Source of the DNA: Pyrocephalus nanus
Taxonomy: Eukaryota; Chordata; Aves; Passeriformes; Tyrannidae
Assembly: GCA_038380795.1 (NCBI GenBank)
Contig: CM076270.1
Span: 10,229,001-10,293,000, forward strand
Length of the DNA: 64,000 nt
Reading direction: 5' to 3'
The notes below the pieces were generated by a model. That model made no database searches. It was not told the DNA's origin and was given only the letters and a program-made list of their open reading frames with translations. Positions 19,193 through 29,400 of the stretch are shown piece after piece (the first letter of the stretch is position 1; every line of letters starts with the position of its first letter). Made by a program: the position numbers and the translations under genes.

Positions 19193-20754
19193 CAGTTCGC
19201 TTTGCTGCAGGAGCAATTTTTCCCCTTGGAAAATAAAACACCCCAACCAAACCTGGAAAACATATAATTTTGTCGATGTAATTCTGTTCCTCTTAAAACG
19301 CGTCTGAGCAACATTATTTTTATGAGCTTTTCCAGCCTTGTTTTGAAAAACTTAATGTTTCTGCTAGGTTTATTTTTGTCTCATCCGACAGCCAGCTGAA
19401 TCCTCCCTGCGCTGCAAACAGGATTGTCTAAAAAGTGTCACGAAGACTTCTGATGGATTCCTCCCCCCCCTTTTTTTATTTTTTTTTTATTTTTGGAGTT
19501 GGATTTGTAAGAATCACTTCTCATTCTGACTTCTTCCTTCGCAATAATAACTAACCAGTTAACCTCCACTTCCTCTCCCAATATTGACTCAGACAGTCAG
19601 AACTGAGGGGGATTGGAAATTGGAATTGAAAAGCATCTCGAGAGATCTTTGATCTGTTTTGCCAGTCAAAATTGAATGCTGAGAAATGAACTCTTTTCTT
19701 ACCGGAACAATGTAATAATCCATTCTCCTGGAAAATTGCTAGACATCCTTTGAATATTTTAATGGCTTGGTGATTTGTTTCATGGGGCAACATTTGCCAT
19801 CTAATGCAAGTTTTTAAACCTGCGTTCCTACCCTTAGAAGAAAAATAACAGAATCTCAGGTTCTGCCTCCCTATGTATATATAAGGAGAGCTTTTTCCTA
19901 AAATATTTTAAAAGAAATTTTTGAACTGTAACCTCAAGGTTACAGAACTTTTTGAGCTGTAAATCCTCAAGGACTGCAGGAAGGAGTTTGTATTTGCTCC
20001 TAAAGCTTTCATCCTTTAAACCCTTGAAACAATACCCCAAACAATAATTTTAAAAGCATTTAAAAGTTTGAGAGAGGAATCAATAAGCATCCCCAGATCA
20101 AATAATGGCCTGATCCAAACCCAGCCCTGCTGACACGTCCACTGGCACAGGTACGAATTTGGCTCCAGCCAGAGATGTCGGACCAGTGCAACACTTCTCA
20201 CTGAGCCTCATCCATCTGGCCCCAGCCTCTCTTCGCACTGATCCTGTACCTACTGAAGTCAGTGGAAAAAACTAACCGGGGCCGTGTTTGTTTTTATTGA
20301 TTTTGACTCATGATTTTAAGCCCAGATTTGTTTCTTCCCTGGAAATGCAACAGGGGGGTCAAAGGCAGCTTTTTAGGCACATCTGAGAGGCCGCCGTGGA
20401 TTTTTCTAAACAAACGCCTTGCTTTCTGTTTCCCTCCTTCCCAAGAGGCGATTTCATAACATTTCATACTGTGACTTTGCAAACTACAAGCGGGGGGAGG
20501 AGAGCGGGGGGGCAAGGGGGGGGGGCGGCCGGGAGAGGTCGCTGCCGCCCGACCACGAAAAGTTTTCATAACAAAGTTGGGCTTTTTCGGTTTTGTTTTG
20601 CCCTTTATTTTTAAAGGGGAGGGTGTGTGTGCGTGTGTAAAAAAAAAAAAAAAAAAAGAAATACATACGTGCACACAAGAACATGCACCTAACAACACCA
20701 CCAACCAAAAACCCAAAGCAAACCGAACAGCCCTCTCCCTTGCTTTCCCGCTTT

Positions 20755-21560
20755 TGGCGGTTTGGGGGGCGCGGGGGGCGCAGCGGAGCGGGGCGGGGGT
20801 TGCGGGGCTCCCCGCGCCGTCCGCTCCAGGAATAGCGTGTGGCCGGGGGCCAGCCCCGCCGCTGCCGGCGGCAGATTTACGAGCGCCTGTCTCCGCGCCA
20901 AGTCCGCCGCGGTAGTAAACACAGGGGAAGGGCTGCGATGGGGGCAGCGGGGGGCTCCCCCCGCATCGCGCCACGGACCCCATCCCTCGTACGGCCGCGC
21001 TCCACTTGCCCCGCCGGCCGCCTTTCTCCCGGTACGGCACTCCCGCTCCTCCCCGCGGGTGTTGTTGTTGTTATTATTATTATTATCATCATCATTATTA
21101 TTATTTTGAGACCTCCTCGTCATATTCAGAGTCCTTCTACACACTTTTCCCCCCTTCCCGAGTTTTGCATCGCCGTTTGTTTCCCAGACGGCAACCGCCC
21201 GCCCCGCACGCCCCGTCGAGATGAGCGCGGTTCTTCGCCGCCCCGGGCCGGCGCTCCGCGGTGCTCCGGAGCCGGCAGCCGGCGGCGGCCGAGCCTCCCC
21301 GCGGGCTCCCCCCTTCCCCGGGCAGGGAAATGCCGCAAGTCTTCTCCATCACCGCCCGCTCTTAGCCCGGGGCTTGACAGATCGCGGCGCAGCCCCGCCA
21401 CAGGTTGCAAAACGCACCAGCCCTTTCGCGGTCGCACCGGGGAGGGGAATAACAATAATAATGATTTAATAATAGAAATAGAGAGAGAAGGAGGACGATG
21501 CGGAATGGCCGGTGCCCGGTGCCGCCGAGCCCCCGCGCCGCCGCCAGCCCCGCTCCGCGG
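20755..21560. promoter_or_regulatory. Intron 1 CpG island
   Basis: About 800 bp of GC-rich, CpG-dense sequence, interrupted by a TTG/TTA/TCA trinucleotide tract at 21060-21106. It sits 0.8-1.5 kb downstream of exon 1, separated by A-rich and C-rich low-complexity DNA. It may be a second BCL6 start region or an intragenic control element. I cannot identify an alternative first exon in it. Confidence 0.7.
21060..21106. repeat. Trinucleotide microsatellite (TTG/TTA/TCA)
   Basis: Four GTT units, then TTA/TAT units, three TCA units, then more TTA, inside the intron 1 CpG island. Imperfect, so probably old. Confidence 0.85.
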
Positions 21561-21605
21561 CGGCTTCGTGCGGTGGCGAAACGACAACAGCGACACAACA
21601 CGCAC

Positions 21606-21667
21606 CAGAAAAAAAAAATTAAAAAAAAAAAAAAAAAAGAAGGAAAAAAAAAAAAAAGAAAAGAAAA
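21606..21667. repeat. Poly-A/AG-rich tract in intron 1
   Basis: About 60 bp of almost pure A with scattered G and two T. On the BCL6 sense strand it is a T-rich tract. Confidence 0.85.
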
Positions 21668-21714
21668 AATAACACACCCCGACCAAGGGATCCAGCCATT
21701 GAGAGCAGACCCCG

Positions 21715-21840
21715 AGTCACGCCACAAGCCCGGCGGCCGCCAGCGCTCGCCGCCGTCCTGCACCCGCGGGGCGGCTGCAGGTGCAGAGAGGAGCCGCCAC
21801 TGTCCCTCCCGTCCCCACCCGGCCGTCACGCGTGCGGGAA
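21715..21840. promoter_or_regulatory. Small CpG-rich patch between island and exon 1
   Basis: Dense CpG (GCCCGGCGGCCGCCAGCGC and following) between a poly-A-rich tract on the left and a C run on the right. Probably one island with 20755-21560, split by simple repeats. Confidence 0.55.
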
Positions 21841-22080
21841 AGCCAATAATCCCAGATAACAGATAATCCCCGGGAGAGGACGACGAGGGGAGACACCCCC
21901 CACCCCCCCCCCCCCGCTCCCCTCCCCTTATACACGCTCCCAGCGTTAAAGACATGCAGGCACCCCTATTTCCCTAATTTTTTTCTCCCCTGACAGCCGG
22001 CAAGGAAAGAAGGGGAGAATGCGTGTGTGAAATAAATAAATAAAAAAGGCAGGGAAAAAAAATTAAATAGAGGAGATGAC

Positions 22081-22116
22081 AATAATAATAATAATAATAA
22101 TAAAAATAAAAATAAA
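22081..22116. repeat. AAT microsatellite in intron 1
   Basis: Eight AAT-type units followed by AAAAT units, about 200 bp inside intron 1 from exon 1. Confidence 0.85.
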
Positions 22117-22341
22117 GGGCACCTGCAGCGGGAAAGGGGGGGGAGAAGGAAAGAGGAGGGAGAGAAAAAAAAATGGGTAGAAATATATAGAGGCGGCTCC
22201 GCGCCAAGCGTCGGAACGGGGCAGGGAGGGAAAGAGGAGGGAAAAAAAAATGGAGAGAAAAAAAAAAAAAAAGCGAGCGAGAGAATTAAAGGGTAAAATC
22301 GGCCGCGGCAATAGAAGCAGCAATCACCTGGTCTCCGGGCT

Positions 22342-22391
22342 TTCCTAGAAACTCCTTGCATCACCACTTCTAAGAACCCCAGTTCTAAGAA
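22342..22391 (-). promoter_or_regulatory. Three BCL6/STAT-type motifs in exon 1 (autoregulatory block)
   Basis: Sense-strand TTCTTAGAA occurs at 22391-22383 and 22376-22368, and TTCTAGGAA at 22350-22342. All three fit TTCNNNGAA, the core bound by BCL6 and STAT5/STAT6. BCL6 is known to repress itself through sites in exon 1, and lymphoma mutations there break this loop. Spacing is 15 bp and 26 bp between motif starts. Seen directly: the motifs. Binding is inferred from the family. Confidence 0.85.
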
Positions 22392-22398
22392 TCAACAG

Positions 22399-22422
22399 AG
22401 CCCAATTCTCGGAATTTGAGCT
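22399..22422 (-). other. Short hairpin in BCL6 exon 1
   Basis: In the transcript, AGCUCAAAUU pairs with AAUUGGGCU around the loop CCGAG, giving nine pairs with one bulged A and one U-G pair. Human exon 1, as I recall it, has GAGCT in the second arm, keeping the pair as U-A. Could be an RNA structure in the 5'UTR or only a DNA palindrome. Confidence 0.45.
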
Positions 22423-22429
22423 GCGGACT

Positions 22430-22830
22430 CTACCACTGCACTCAGCACGGGGAGGGCCACCGACCTCCCCCCTCCGCGCCTTCCCCGCCGCCGCGGCCCT
22501 CCCGGGGTGCGCTGCCGCCCCACGCCGTCCCCAGCGGGCGCCCAGCGCGGTGGGCGCTCACCCCGTGAGGGCGGCGGCGGCGGCGGGGGTCCCTGCGTGC
22601 CGCCCCCCGCCCGTCCCCCCACCCGCGCCCCCCCTCCCGCGGTGGTAGCGCCCGGCCGGCGGGGTCACGTGGCGGCGGGTGCCGCCGGTGACGTGGGGGG
22701 CGCGCGGGCGCGGAGCAGCGCGCGCGGCGCGGATCGAGCGGCGGCGGTGACGGGAACGGGAACGGGGAACAGGAACGGGGGGTCCCGGGGAGCCCCGGGG
22801 AGCAGCTCCGGGCGGTGCAAACACACATCC
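22430..22830 (-). promoter_or_regulatory. BCL6: BCL6 promoter CpG island
   Basis: Very high G+C with dense CpG, ending in conserved exon 1 sequence. No convincing TATA box. It contains an E-box CACGTG at 22666-22671, a CRE-like TGACGT at 22689-22694, GC boxes and long C/G runs. Housekeeping-like CpG promoters commonly lack TATA and start at several positions. The exact start site is not resolvable here. Confidence 0.8.
22752..22782 (+). other. Potential G-quadruplex at BCL6 promoter
   Basis: Plus strand shows GGG-AAC-GGG-AAC-GGGG-AACAGGAAC-GGGGGG, four G-runs with loops of 3, 3 and 9 nt. It lies on the template strand for BCL6, near or just upstream of the likely start. Motif only; folding is untested. 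Confidence 0.5.
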
Positions 22831-22853
22831 CACCCCCCAACTCCCCGCTTCTC

Positions 22854-22895
<42 letters not shown>

Positions 22896-24539
22896 TTTTT
22901 ATCCCACCCCTCTCCGAAAAAGAGCGAAGGGATCTGGCCAGAAAAACATCCCCAAAATGTGCCTTTTAATTTTTTAATAATTTTTATTTTTTAAATATTT
23001 ATGTTATATTTATTTTGGGGCGGGGGGGGGGTCGTCACTTTCGCGTTTCTAAAACACCCTTCCCCCCCAGAAAAAAAAAACAAACCGAACCAAACAACCC
23101 AGAGAGCAAAGCCAGAAGCCTGCTGCATTGCAATGGATTTTTACTTTTTTTCTTTTAATTATTTTTTCCCCTCAATCAGTTGGGGTTTTTAAAATATTTT
23201 TTTACAAACAGCCACACTCGGCTCAGTTTCCAACGGGATTTACTCTCAGGGAAAGATGTTTTTTCTTTAAAGACCGTCTCCTATGAGTTCCCCATATTCC
23301 CTTTTGGGGTTATTTTTAATTTTTATTTATTTATTTATTTACTTGGCAGGATTCTCCAGACAAAAAAAAAAAAAAAAAGATTTTGATTATCTCTTCTTCT
23401 TTTTCTTCTTTTATTTTTTTCCCCATCCGTTTTCTCTTTTCCTTTCCAGGACTCTGGAGTGGTGGGTTAATTCTGTGTAGCTGTTGTTGTTATTGTTGCA
23501 AAATAACCTGTAAGTCTATAAATATTTTGCTTGTATGGAAATGTCGGACTGTGCTGGGGATGCAAAATCGCTTTGGCTTTTCTGGAAAGGGGTTTTATTT
23601 CTGTACTTTTTGCCTATTGCTGGGCAAAGGCCTCTGCTGGGAGGTGGAGGGCGGAGGGGGAAGAATGCAAAACCTTGTCAGTCTGTATTTCGGGTGGGTT
23701 TTGCTGAGAGTGCAGAGGGAGGGGACCTGTCACCCCAACCTTCCCTGCTCCTGTATGGAAATGTATCGCCCTGTATGTAAATCTGTGGAGATTTCTGCCT
23801 CTGTCTCCCAGCCTTGTGTATTTATTTCCAGGGGGGCCTGCTACGAGGGTATAGTTTGGGGATGGTTCAGATCGCTCAGTTTTCTTTCCTAGTCGGCTTT
23901 TTGGGCTGCAAGGGGCCGGTCGGGGTTGTGGGGAGTAGGGGAGAGCACTCTCCGGGCTGCGATGGCATTCCCGGGCCCTGGTGATTAATAGAAATTTGTT
24001 TACGAGAACAACCACCGCAGGTCACGGTGCCCTCGGTCCACTCGTGCAATTGCTCGGAGCTACTGATTCCACCACTGACGAGCCCACGGAGCGGCCACCG
24101 TGGACTCAAAGTCTCCGGGTGCTGCCTTTATTTTGATTTCTCAGCTGAGCTCTTGAACCGAAACGCTTTAAAGCAAGGGCGGGAGGGGGGGAATAAATTA
24201 GGAAGAAAGCCCTTCTGCTAATACGACTCGTCATTAAAAATAGCCCGGTGGCAACACAGGGATGGTACTCCCGAGACACTTGCGGTGGTACAGATATGCT
24301 GGAGAGACGGCTTTCCTGTAGTTAAAACGCACTATGTAATTCCCAGGGAGTGAGCGCGGCTGGAGCTGAGTGACTTGTGCGACTCCGATCCCGGCCCCGG
24401 GCAGGGAGGGGGCTCCCGGGTCTGTAAGTGGCCAAAGGAGGGACAAACCCAGGAGTACCAACTCTGCTCCGGGATTTTGATTTTCGTTTTCCCCCAGCCA
24501 CAAAATTCAAAGGAAGGGGGTTGTTAGGGGAGGCAGATC
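22831..24539. other. BCL6 proximal 5' flank
   Basis: T-rich, low-complexity sequence just upstream of the promoter island: poly-T 22859-22884, TTTA repeats 23320-23342 and a poly-A at about 23363-23378. Then mixed sequence with scattered CpGs. No exon recognised on either strand, so a divergent transcript is possible but unsupported. Confidence 0.6.
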
Positions 24540-24690
24540 CGTGCTGTTTGCCATTTCTCTGCAGCGTGTGACGCTTTCGCTTTAGCCGGAGCCCAGCGAG
24601 CCCAGCGGCCGCGGGACGCTCGGGAGCAGCGAGAGCGCTGCCGCTTGGGGGATTTTTGCTGGAGACCCGAGGTCGAGCACGGCTTCCGTT
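24540..24690. promoter_or_regulatory. Upstream CpG-rich patch
   Basis: Dense CpG over about 150 bp (CCGGAGCCCAGCGAGCCC, GCGGCCGCGGGACGCTCG and following), 1.7-1.9 kb upstream of the promoter island. Candidate enhancer or start of a noncoding transcript. No further evidence. Confidence 0.45.
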
Positions 24691-26392
24691 CAAGTAGCAC
24701 TTTCACAGGGGAGATTTCTCACTCCGCCTGATCACAGCCAAGCCGGGCTTACATCAGAGTTTCCATTCTAACTCCCCTCGTTACGGGGACATATAGAGCA
24801 ACTAGCAGCATCCCTTTCGGGCTGGCAACGGGGCGGCCTGGGCGCCTTTGCTGGTTTTTTGGCCTTTCTCCTCTAGTTTTGTACCTTCTCCCTCTTTGAC
24901 ACTCAGGGCCTGGCTGCAGCTACCCAGGGGCTCCTGCCACCTGCCTCCACTTCCCATTGCTTCCTGCTGTACCCAAAAGCAGCAGTGGTTCCTGTAGTGT
25001 CTTGCTGGGGACTTTAGGGTGCTGGGGATGGGGTTGTTTCCCTTGGACACCTCTCAACCCCTCAGCCAGAGGGATTATTGCCGAGTGAGGCCTTGTCATC
25101 CTCTTGCCTTAACTGTTCCATCTGAGTCCCAGCTCTGGGGACCAGCGTGGCAGCCAGTGGCAGTGGTGGTAGCTACCAGAGTGGCAATGTCCTGGCGACA
25201 GCCTCCCTTGCCTCCACTAGCTGACAGTAAGCGGCTTCACCCTGAGGGGAAAGGTGGCCTCATAGTGGGGAGGGTCACTGGAGGAGTGTGGGAAGCCACC
25301 AGCAGCCCTTGTGTTGGCTGTGGGATGTTCCTCACCAGCCTGGGGCTCAGGATGGCTCCTGCACACCCATGAGGTGCCTGTGTAGCACATGGAGAAGCAG
25401 CAGCTCGGCCCTGCCTTTGGGGTGCTGTGGCAACCCCGCTGAGGGGTGGCCAGCCCCACACACTCCTTTCTCAAAACACCCTCCACGCTGTAGAGAGCTC
25501 CTCACTCAGGCAAGGGTTTGAACCCTTGTATGCCACCCTGCAAAGTGGTGGAGATACTGGAACAGAGGCAATGCTGCTGGGAAATGGTCCCCTTGGAGTT
25601 GGCAGGGGTATTTCTGGTCACACTGAAGCAGCTGCAAGGAGCAGGAACGGAGGCAGGAGCAGTGCTGGGCATCACCATAGGTGCCTCGCACCCCCCCTCA
25701 GGCTGTCCCTCTCCAGCCTCTCCATGTCCCCCCCCGGCAAAACTCCTGGGATGAAAAGCAACCCCTCTGTCTGCCTGCTGGCGTGCAGGGCATGAAGTGG
25801 TGTGAAATTATTCAGCTGCCCCGAGAGCTGCAGTGGGATGTTGAAGGCCCTCGGAGCTGGAGGTGCTGCTTGGCAGCAAGGGGAGCTCCTGGGTTTGGGT
25901 CGTTCTCCCCATCCCCCAGGAGACACAGAATAGGATTTTAAGGTATATTGAGGCCAGTGCGTATTTTTCCCAGGTGAACTGCACCCCTGAGAAGAAGAGC
26001 CTCATCTTTTACAAAACAGTACTTAAATAAACAGTACCCCACTGTAATTTTTTCTTTTGAAATTAACTCCTTCAGGCCATGAGGCTTCTTCATTCCCACA
26101 CAACTGCCAGGACTTTTAAAGGAAAAAAAATATGTCTGGGAGAGAAAAGTTAGCCTGACAAAGGAGAGCCTGTGAGCCTCTCCCCTTCTCCGTGGCCCTC
26201 GAGGATGGGTTTTGGGAACAGCCTGCCCATTTCGGATCTGGGTGCTGCCGCATGAATGTTACTTAAAAGGAGTTTTGTGCATATTAATGTGTGTGCAGCG
26301 AGGCCAGGCTGCACACTGTGCGGGGACAGCCGATCCCCTGCCTGAATTCAACTATCTTGTTTTCTAATCTAACCTACTTTTTTTCTTTTGCC
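24691..26392. other. Upstream flank, no gene seen
   Basis: Moderately GC-rich. Open frames of up to 122 codons overlap on both strands without family resemblance. A small perfect inverted repeat (CAAGGGTT/AACCCTTG) lies at 25511-25528. Confidence 0.55.
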
Positions 26393-26418
26393 TTTTTTTT
26401 TTTTTTTTTTTTTTTTTT
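26393..26418. repeat. Poly-T run
   Basis: 26 consecutive T, with no retroelement body recognised next to it. Confidence 0.85.
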
Positions 26419-29400
26419 GTCAGAGGCCAGTGCTTTGCAGGAACCTGTTCTCAGTGCAATCTCAGAGCTTTTTGTGGGTGTCTGATTTCTGTAGCACATT
26501 TTGGTTTCCAGTATGAATGTAATGTACAGAGAACATCATGACACTGCTCTAGGTGAACGTGATCTTATCTACCTGACATTTAGAGTTTTTTTAACCGTCC
26601 GATTCATCTGATTTGCATAAAAATCACATGATTTTACTTTTTTTCCTCCTTTTTTTTCATGCATCATCATAACAAACTACTCAGGTTTATCAGGCTGCTT
26701 TCTACCTATCAACATGAACACAGGGCCTGTCTCTCTCCCCTTCATTCCTTCCAGATGGAGGTTGGGGATATTAAAAGTGGCACTTGGAGGAGACTCGTGA
26801 TCTCAGAGAGCCACTGAAATCCTTAATAAGCAAATGTGTATAGTTTAACTTCCAAGAAAACAAAGCAGCTGAGCATGCGTGCCATCAGGTTCTTGTTAAT
26901 TTAAATAGATGAGACTTCTTTGTATCGATAAGGAAACTCTCCCGGAACAACCCTCTGGATCCCAGCAGGCTCCCCCTGCCACAGCCGTCCTCATTACAAA
27001 ACAAGGCCACAATTAAAATAAACTCCAAGAGCTAAACAAACTGCTGCCTCTCGCTGGTCATGTGTTAGCTTTAGCCTTTAACGCGGAACAAAATATTTTC
27101 CTGGGTATCGGAAGAGACATGGGCTTCGGCTGGGAGGAGAAGAGGGAGCAGCCGCCGAGTATATGGGAATGGCAGGGAGTGGGGTGCTGTGATGCTCACT
27201 GGGGCTCTTTTCTCTTTCTTTCTTTTCTTTGTTTTTCTTGTTTTAATTTGAGTGTTTCTGATCTAACTCGGTCTTTACTGCAAGGGAAAAGGCTGGAAGT
27301 GGAAAAACTTGAATGTCATGGTAAAGCCTGGCTGTCCCAGCATGCCCTGGGCACACCTGACTGTACCTCACCCCTGCCTAGCCTGGCTCCCACTCAGTCC
27401 ACCATCCACTTGTCCACCCGCAAGCCCCCAGCCCAATCTGTGTTACTCCCATCGTACCTCGTGCAGAGGCTTTAGGTGTCCGTAGATACCACTCGGCATC
27501 TGAAACTGGACTGGTATTGGGAGGGGGAGCACAGGGTGACCCGGAGGACAAGACCAGAGGGATGGAGAGATGGCTGGAGGGAGGGAGAGCCAAAGGCTGC
27601 AGCGGAGTGTGCGGCCGACCTGCAGTGCCTGCGTGTCACGATTCGGCTCCTTGCTCTGCCTGAGAGCACATTGTCACCTCCATGCCATGTGCAGACACCC
27701 TGTTTGGGGTAACAAATCGTGCTCAGACCAACACCCCGCAAGAAGAACTGCTCTGATGATGGGGAGTGTGCATCCACGCCGTGTGCAGATCAACCCCCAG
27801 GATAATATTCCTGCAAAATTGCCCAAATAACTGGCATATCTGCTTGGTGCTTGCTGCCAGGAGTCAGTGCAGACTTGCCTGTCAAAAATGACTTTCCTCC
27901 CACATAGGAGCAAGATATCTGCCTGTTTGCCTCCCTGATCTCCCAAACACTGGCTCTGCATAAACATCAGTTACCATGAGGTGGGTAAGGACTGTCGCCA
28001 TCCCACTGAGCACCGACAGCCCTGTGTCAGTTTTGCCCCATCTTTGATTTAAAAGGGAAACTTCATCCAGAAGTTTTCCAGCTGCAGATAATTACCTCTC
28101 CCCCCTCCCTGGTCCAAATCAATTTTTAACCAGTTATGGACCAAAGCCTGTCCGTGGAGCTGTTCTGGGTGGGAAGCCTCCTGGCAGGGCACGTGAACCT
28201 TCACCCAGTCAGCATCCCCAGCCCACTCCCTTACTTGTCCCCAAATCTTGTCATCCTTGGCACCCTCCAAGCTATGAAGCATGTGACCTGTGGAAGCTGA
28301 AAATCCCTGGCCCGTGGCTGAGCAGCACCACTGACCTCCTTCCTTTTCAACAGATCTGTCAGCTCTTAGCTGTCAAGATTAAAAAAAACCTCACTAACTC
28401 ATACAGATACTTTTCTGATAAGGAGTTATGCTGAGGTAGTTCAAACCTAATGTGTAAGTTGCTTTGTTGGGGAAAAAAATAATAAAAAGAATAAAAGGCA
28501 GTGCTTACTTTGGTTTGTTTATAGTATTCTTTATTACTCTCATGCCTCAGAGAATCTTGCAGATCCCTGATATTAAAAAGCAGCAGAGAGCCTAAGAGGA
28601 AGGATGATGCCTCAAACTTTTACAGGCATGAGCACATTATAATTAAAAGAGGGATTTGCATTGATCCTGATCATTTTCGAACAGGCCTCTAAAGTTCAGG
28701 CTTAACTAGCCTTGGTTTTTTTTGTTGTTGTTTTTTAATAACTCCCCGCACGTCTCAGCCAGTACAGTGCTATGTGAATTTCAATTTCTCTCTTCAAATA
28801 AAACATCGATGTAATTTTTACATTCTTTGAAATGATCTGTGCAATTTTGTTCACGGAAACTCTTTGATTTAGACTTAAAGGATTTAGTGACTGCATAGGA
28901 GGGTATCTGGAAGTAATGGTGAAAATGGTAATTATTTGTTTTACTGCCTTCTGAAATTCTTTTATTTCTCTGCACTATCTCTAAAAGCATGTCTGGCAAT
29001 AACAAGCTGTCTCTGAAAAGAATTCAATTAAATGTATTGCCAACAGAATATTTTATAATTTTTATACCAGTAGTTAGAGTGTTAAATAATATATTAGTAG
29101 ATTTATAGACTACATTTAGGTACAACTATGAATAGCTACAGTAAAAACTCAGAATATTCATGTGAAAAAGGAGGGGGGGAAGTTTGTATTCTGGGTTTTA
29201 AGATTTTTTTCTCCTCGTCCTTCTTACTTGAGTTTCAGTTTTAGGACTTAAAAAGAATTAGATTTTCATATCTTTTCTCTGTTATTCTCGAATGACAAGA
29301 ACAAGTTAGCTATTTTTTGAGACAAAAAATCCCACGAGATTTCTCCTTGTTTTAAATAATTAAATATTAAAGGAATAAGAAAGAAGCAGGCAGATCCTAC

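Larger units (their letters stand above)
13571..22327 (-). other. BCL6: BCL6 intron 1 (8.76 kb)
   Basis: No coding exon or long retroelement recognised. It holds the 20755-21560 CpG island, a smaller CpG patch (21715-21840), a CTCF-like site (19179), TTCNNNGAA sites (15822 and 16906), a 28-A run (18066-18093), A-rich runs (18832-18857, 20639-20657, 21606-21667), a trinucleotide block (21060-21106), a C run (21896-21915) and an AAT repeat (22081-22116). In mammals intron 1 and exon 1 are the targets of somatic hypermutation and translocation. Whether that applies in birds is not visible here. Confidence 0.85.
22328..22680 (-). other. BCL6: BCL6 noncoding exon 1 (5' end approximate)
   Basis: The 3' end is firm: GGAGACCAG|GTGATT at 22328. 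From about 22442 down to 22328 the sequence closely follows human BCL6 exon 1 as I remember it, including CAGTGGTA-AGTCCG, GCTCAAATTCCGAGAATTG, and GATGCAAG-AGTTTCTAGGAAAG. Further upstream it becomes very GC-rich and I cannot place the transcription start. The 22680 limit is a guess inside the CpG island. Confidence 0.8.

Noticed and set aside
20839..21672. 277-codon plus-strand frame across the intron 1 CpG island
   Set aside because: Pro/Arg/Ala-rich, followed by poly-Ile and poly-Lys from microsatellites. Typical of GC-rich low-complexity DNA rather than a protein.
25511..25528. Perfect 8-bp inverted repeat
   Set aside because: Short enough to be expected by chance in 64 kb, with no regulatory context.
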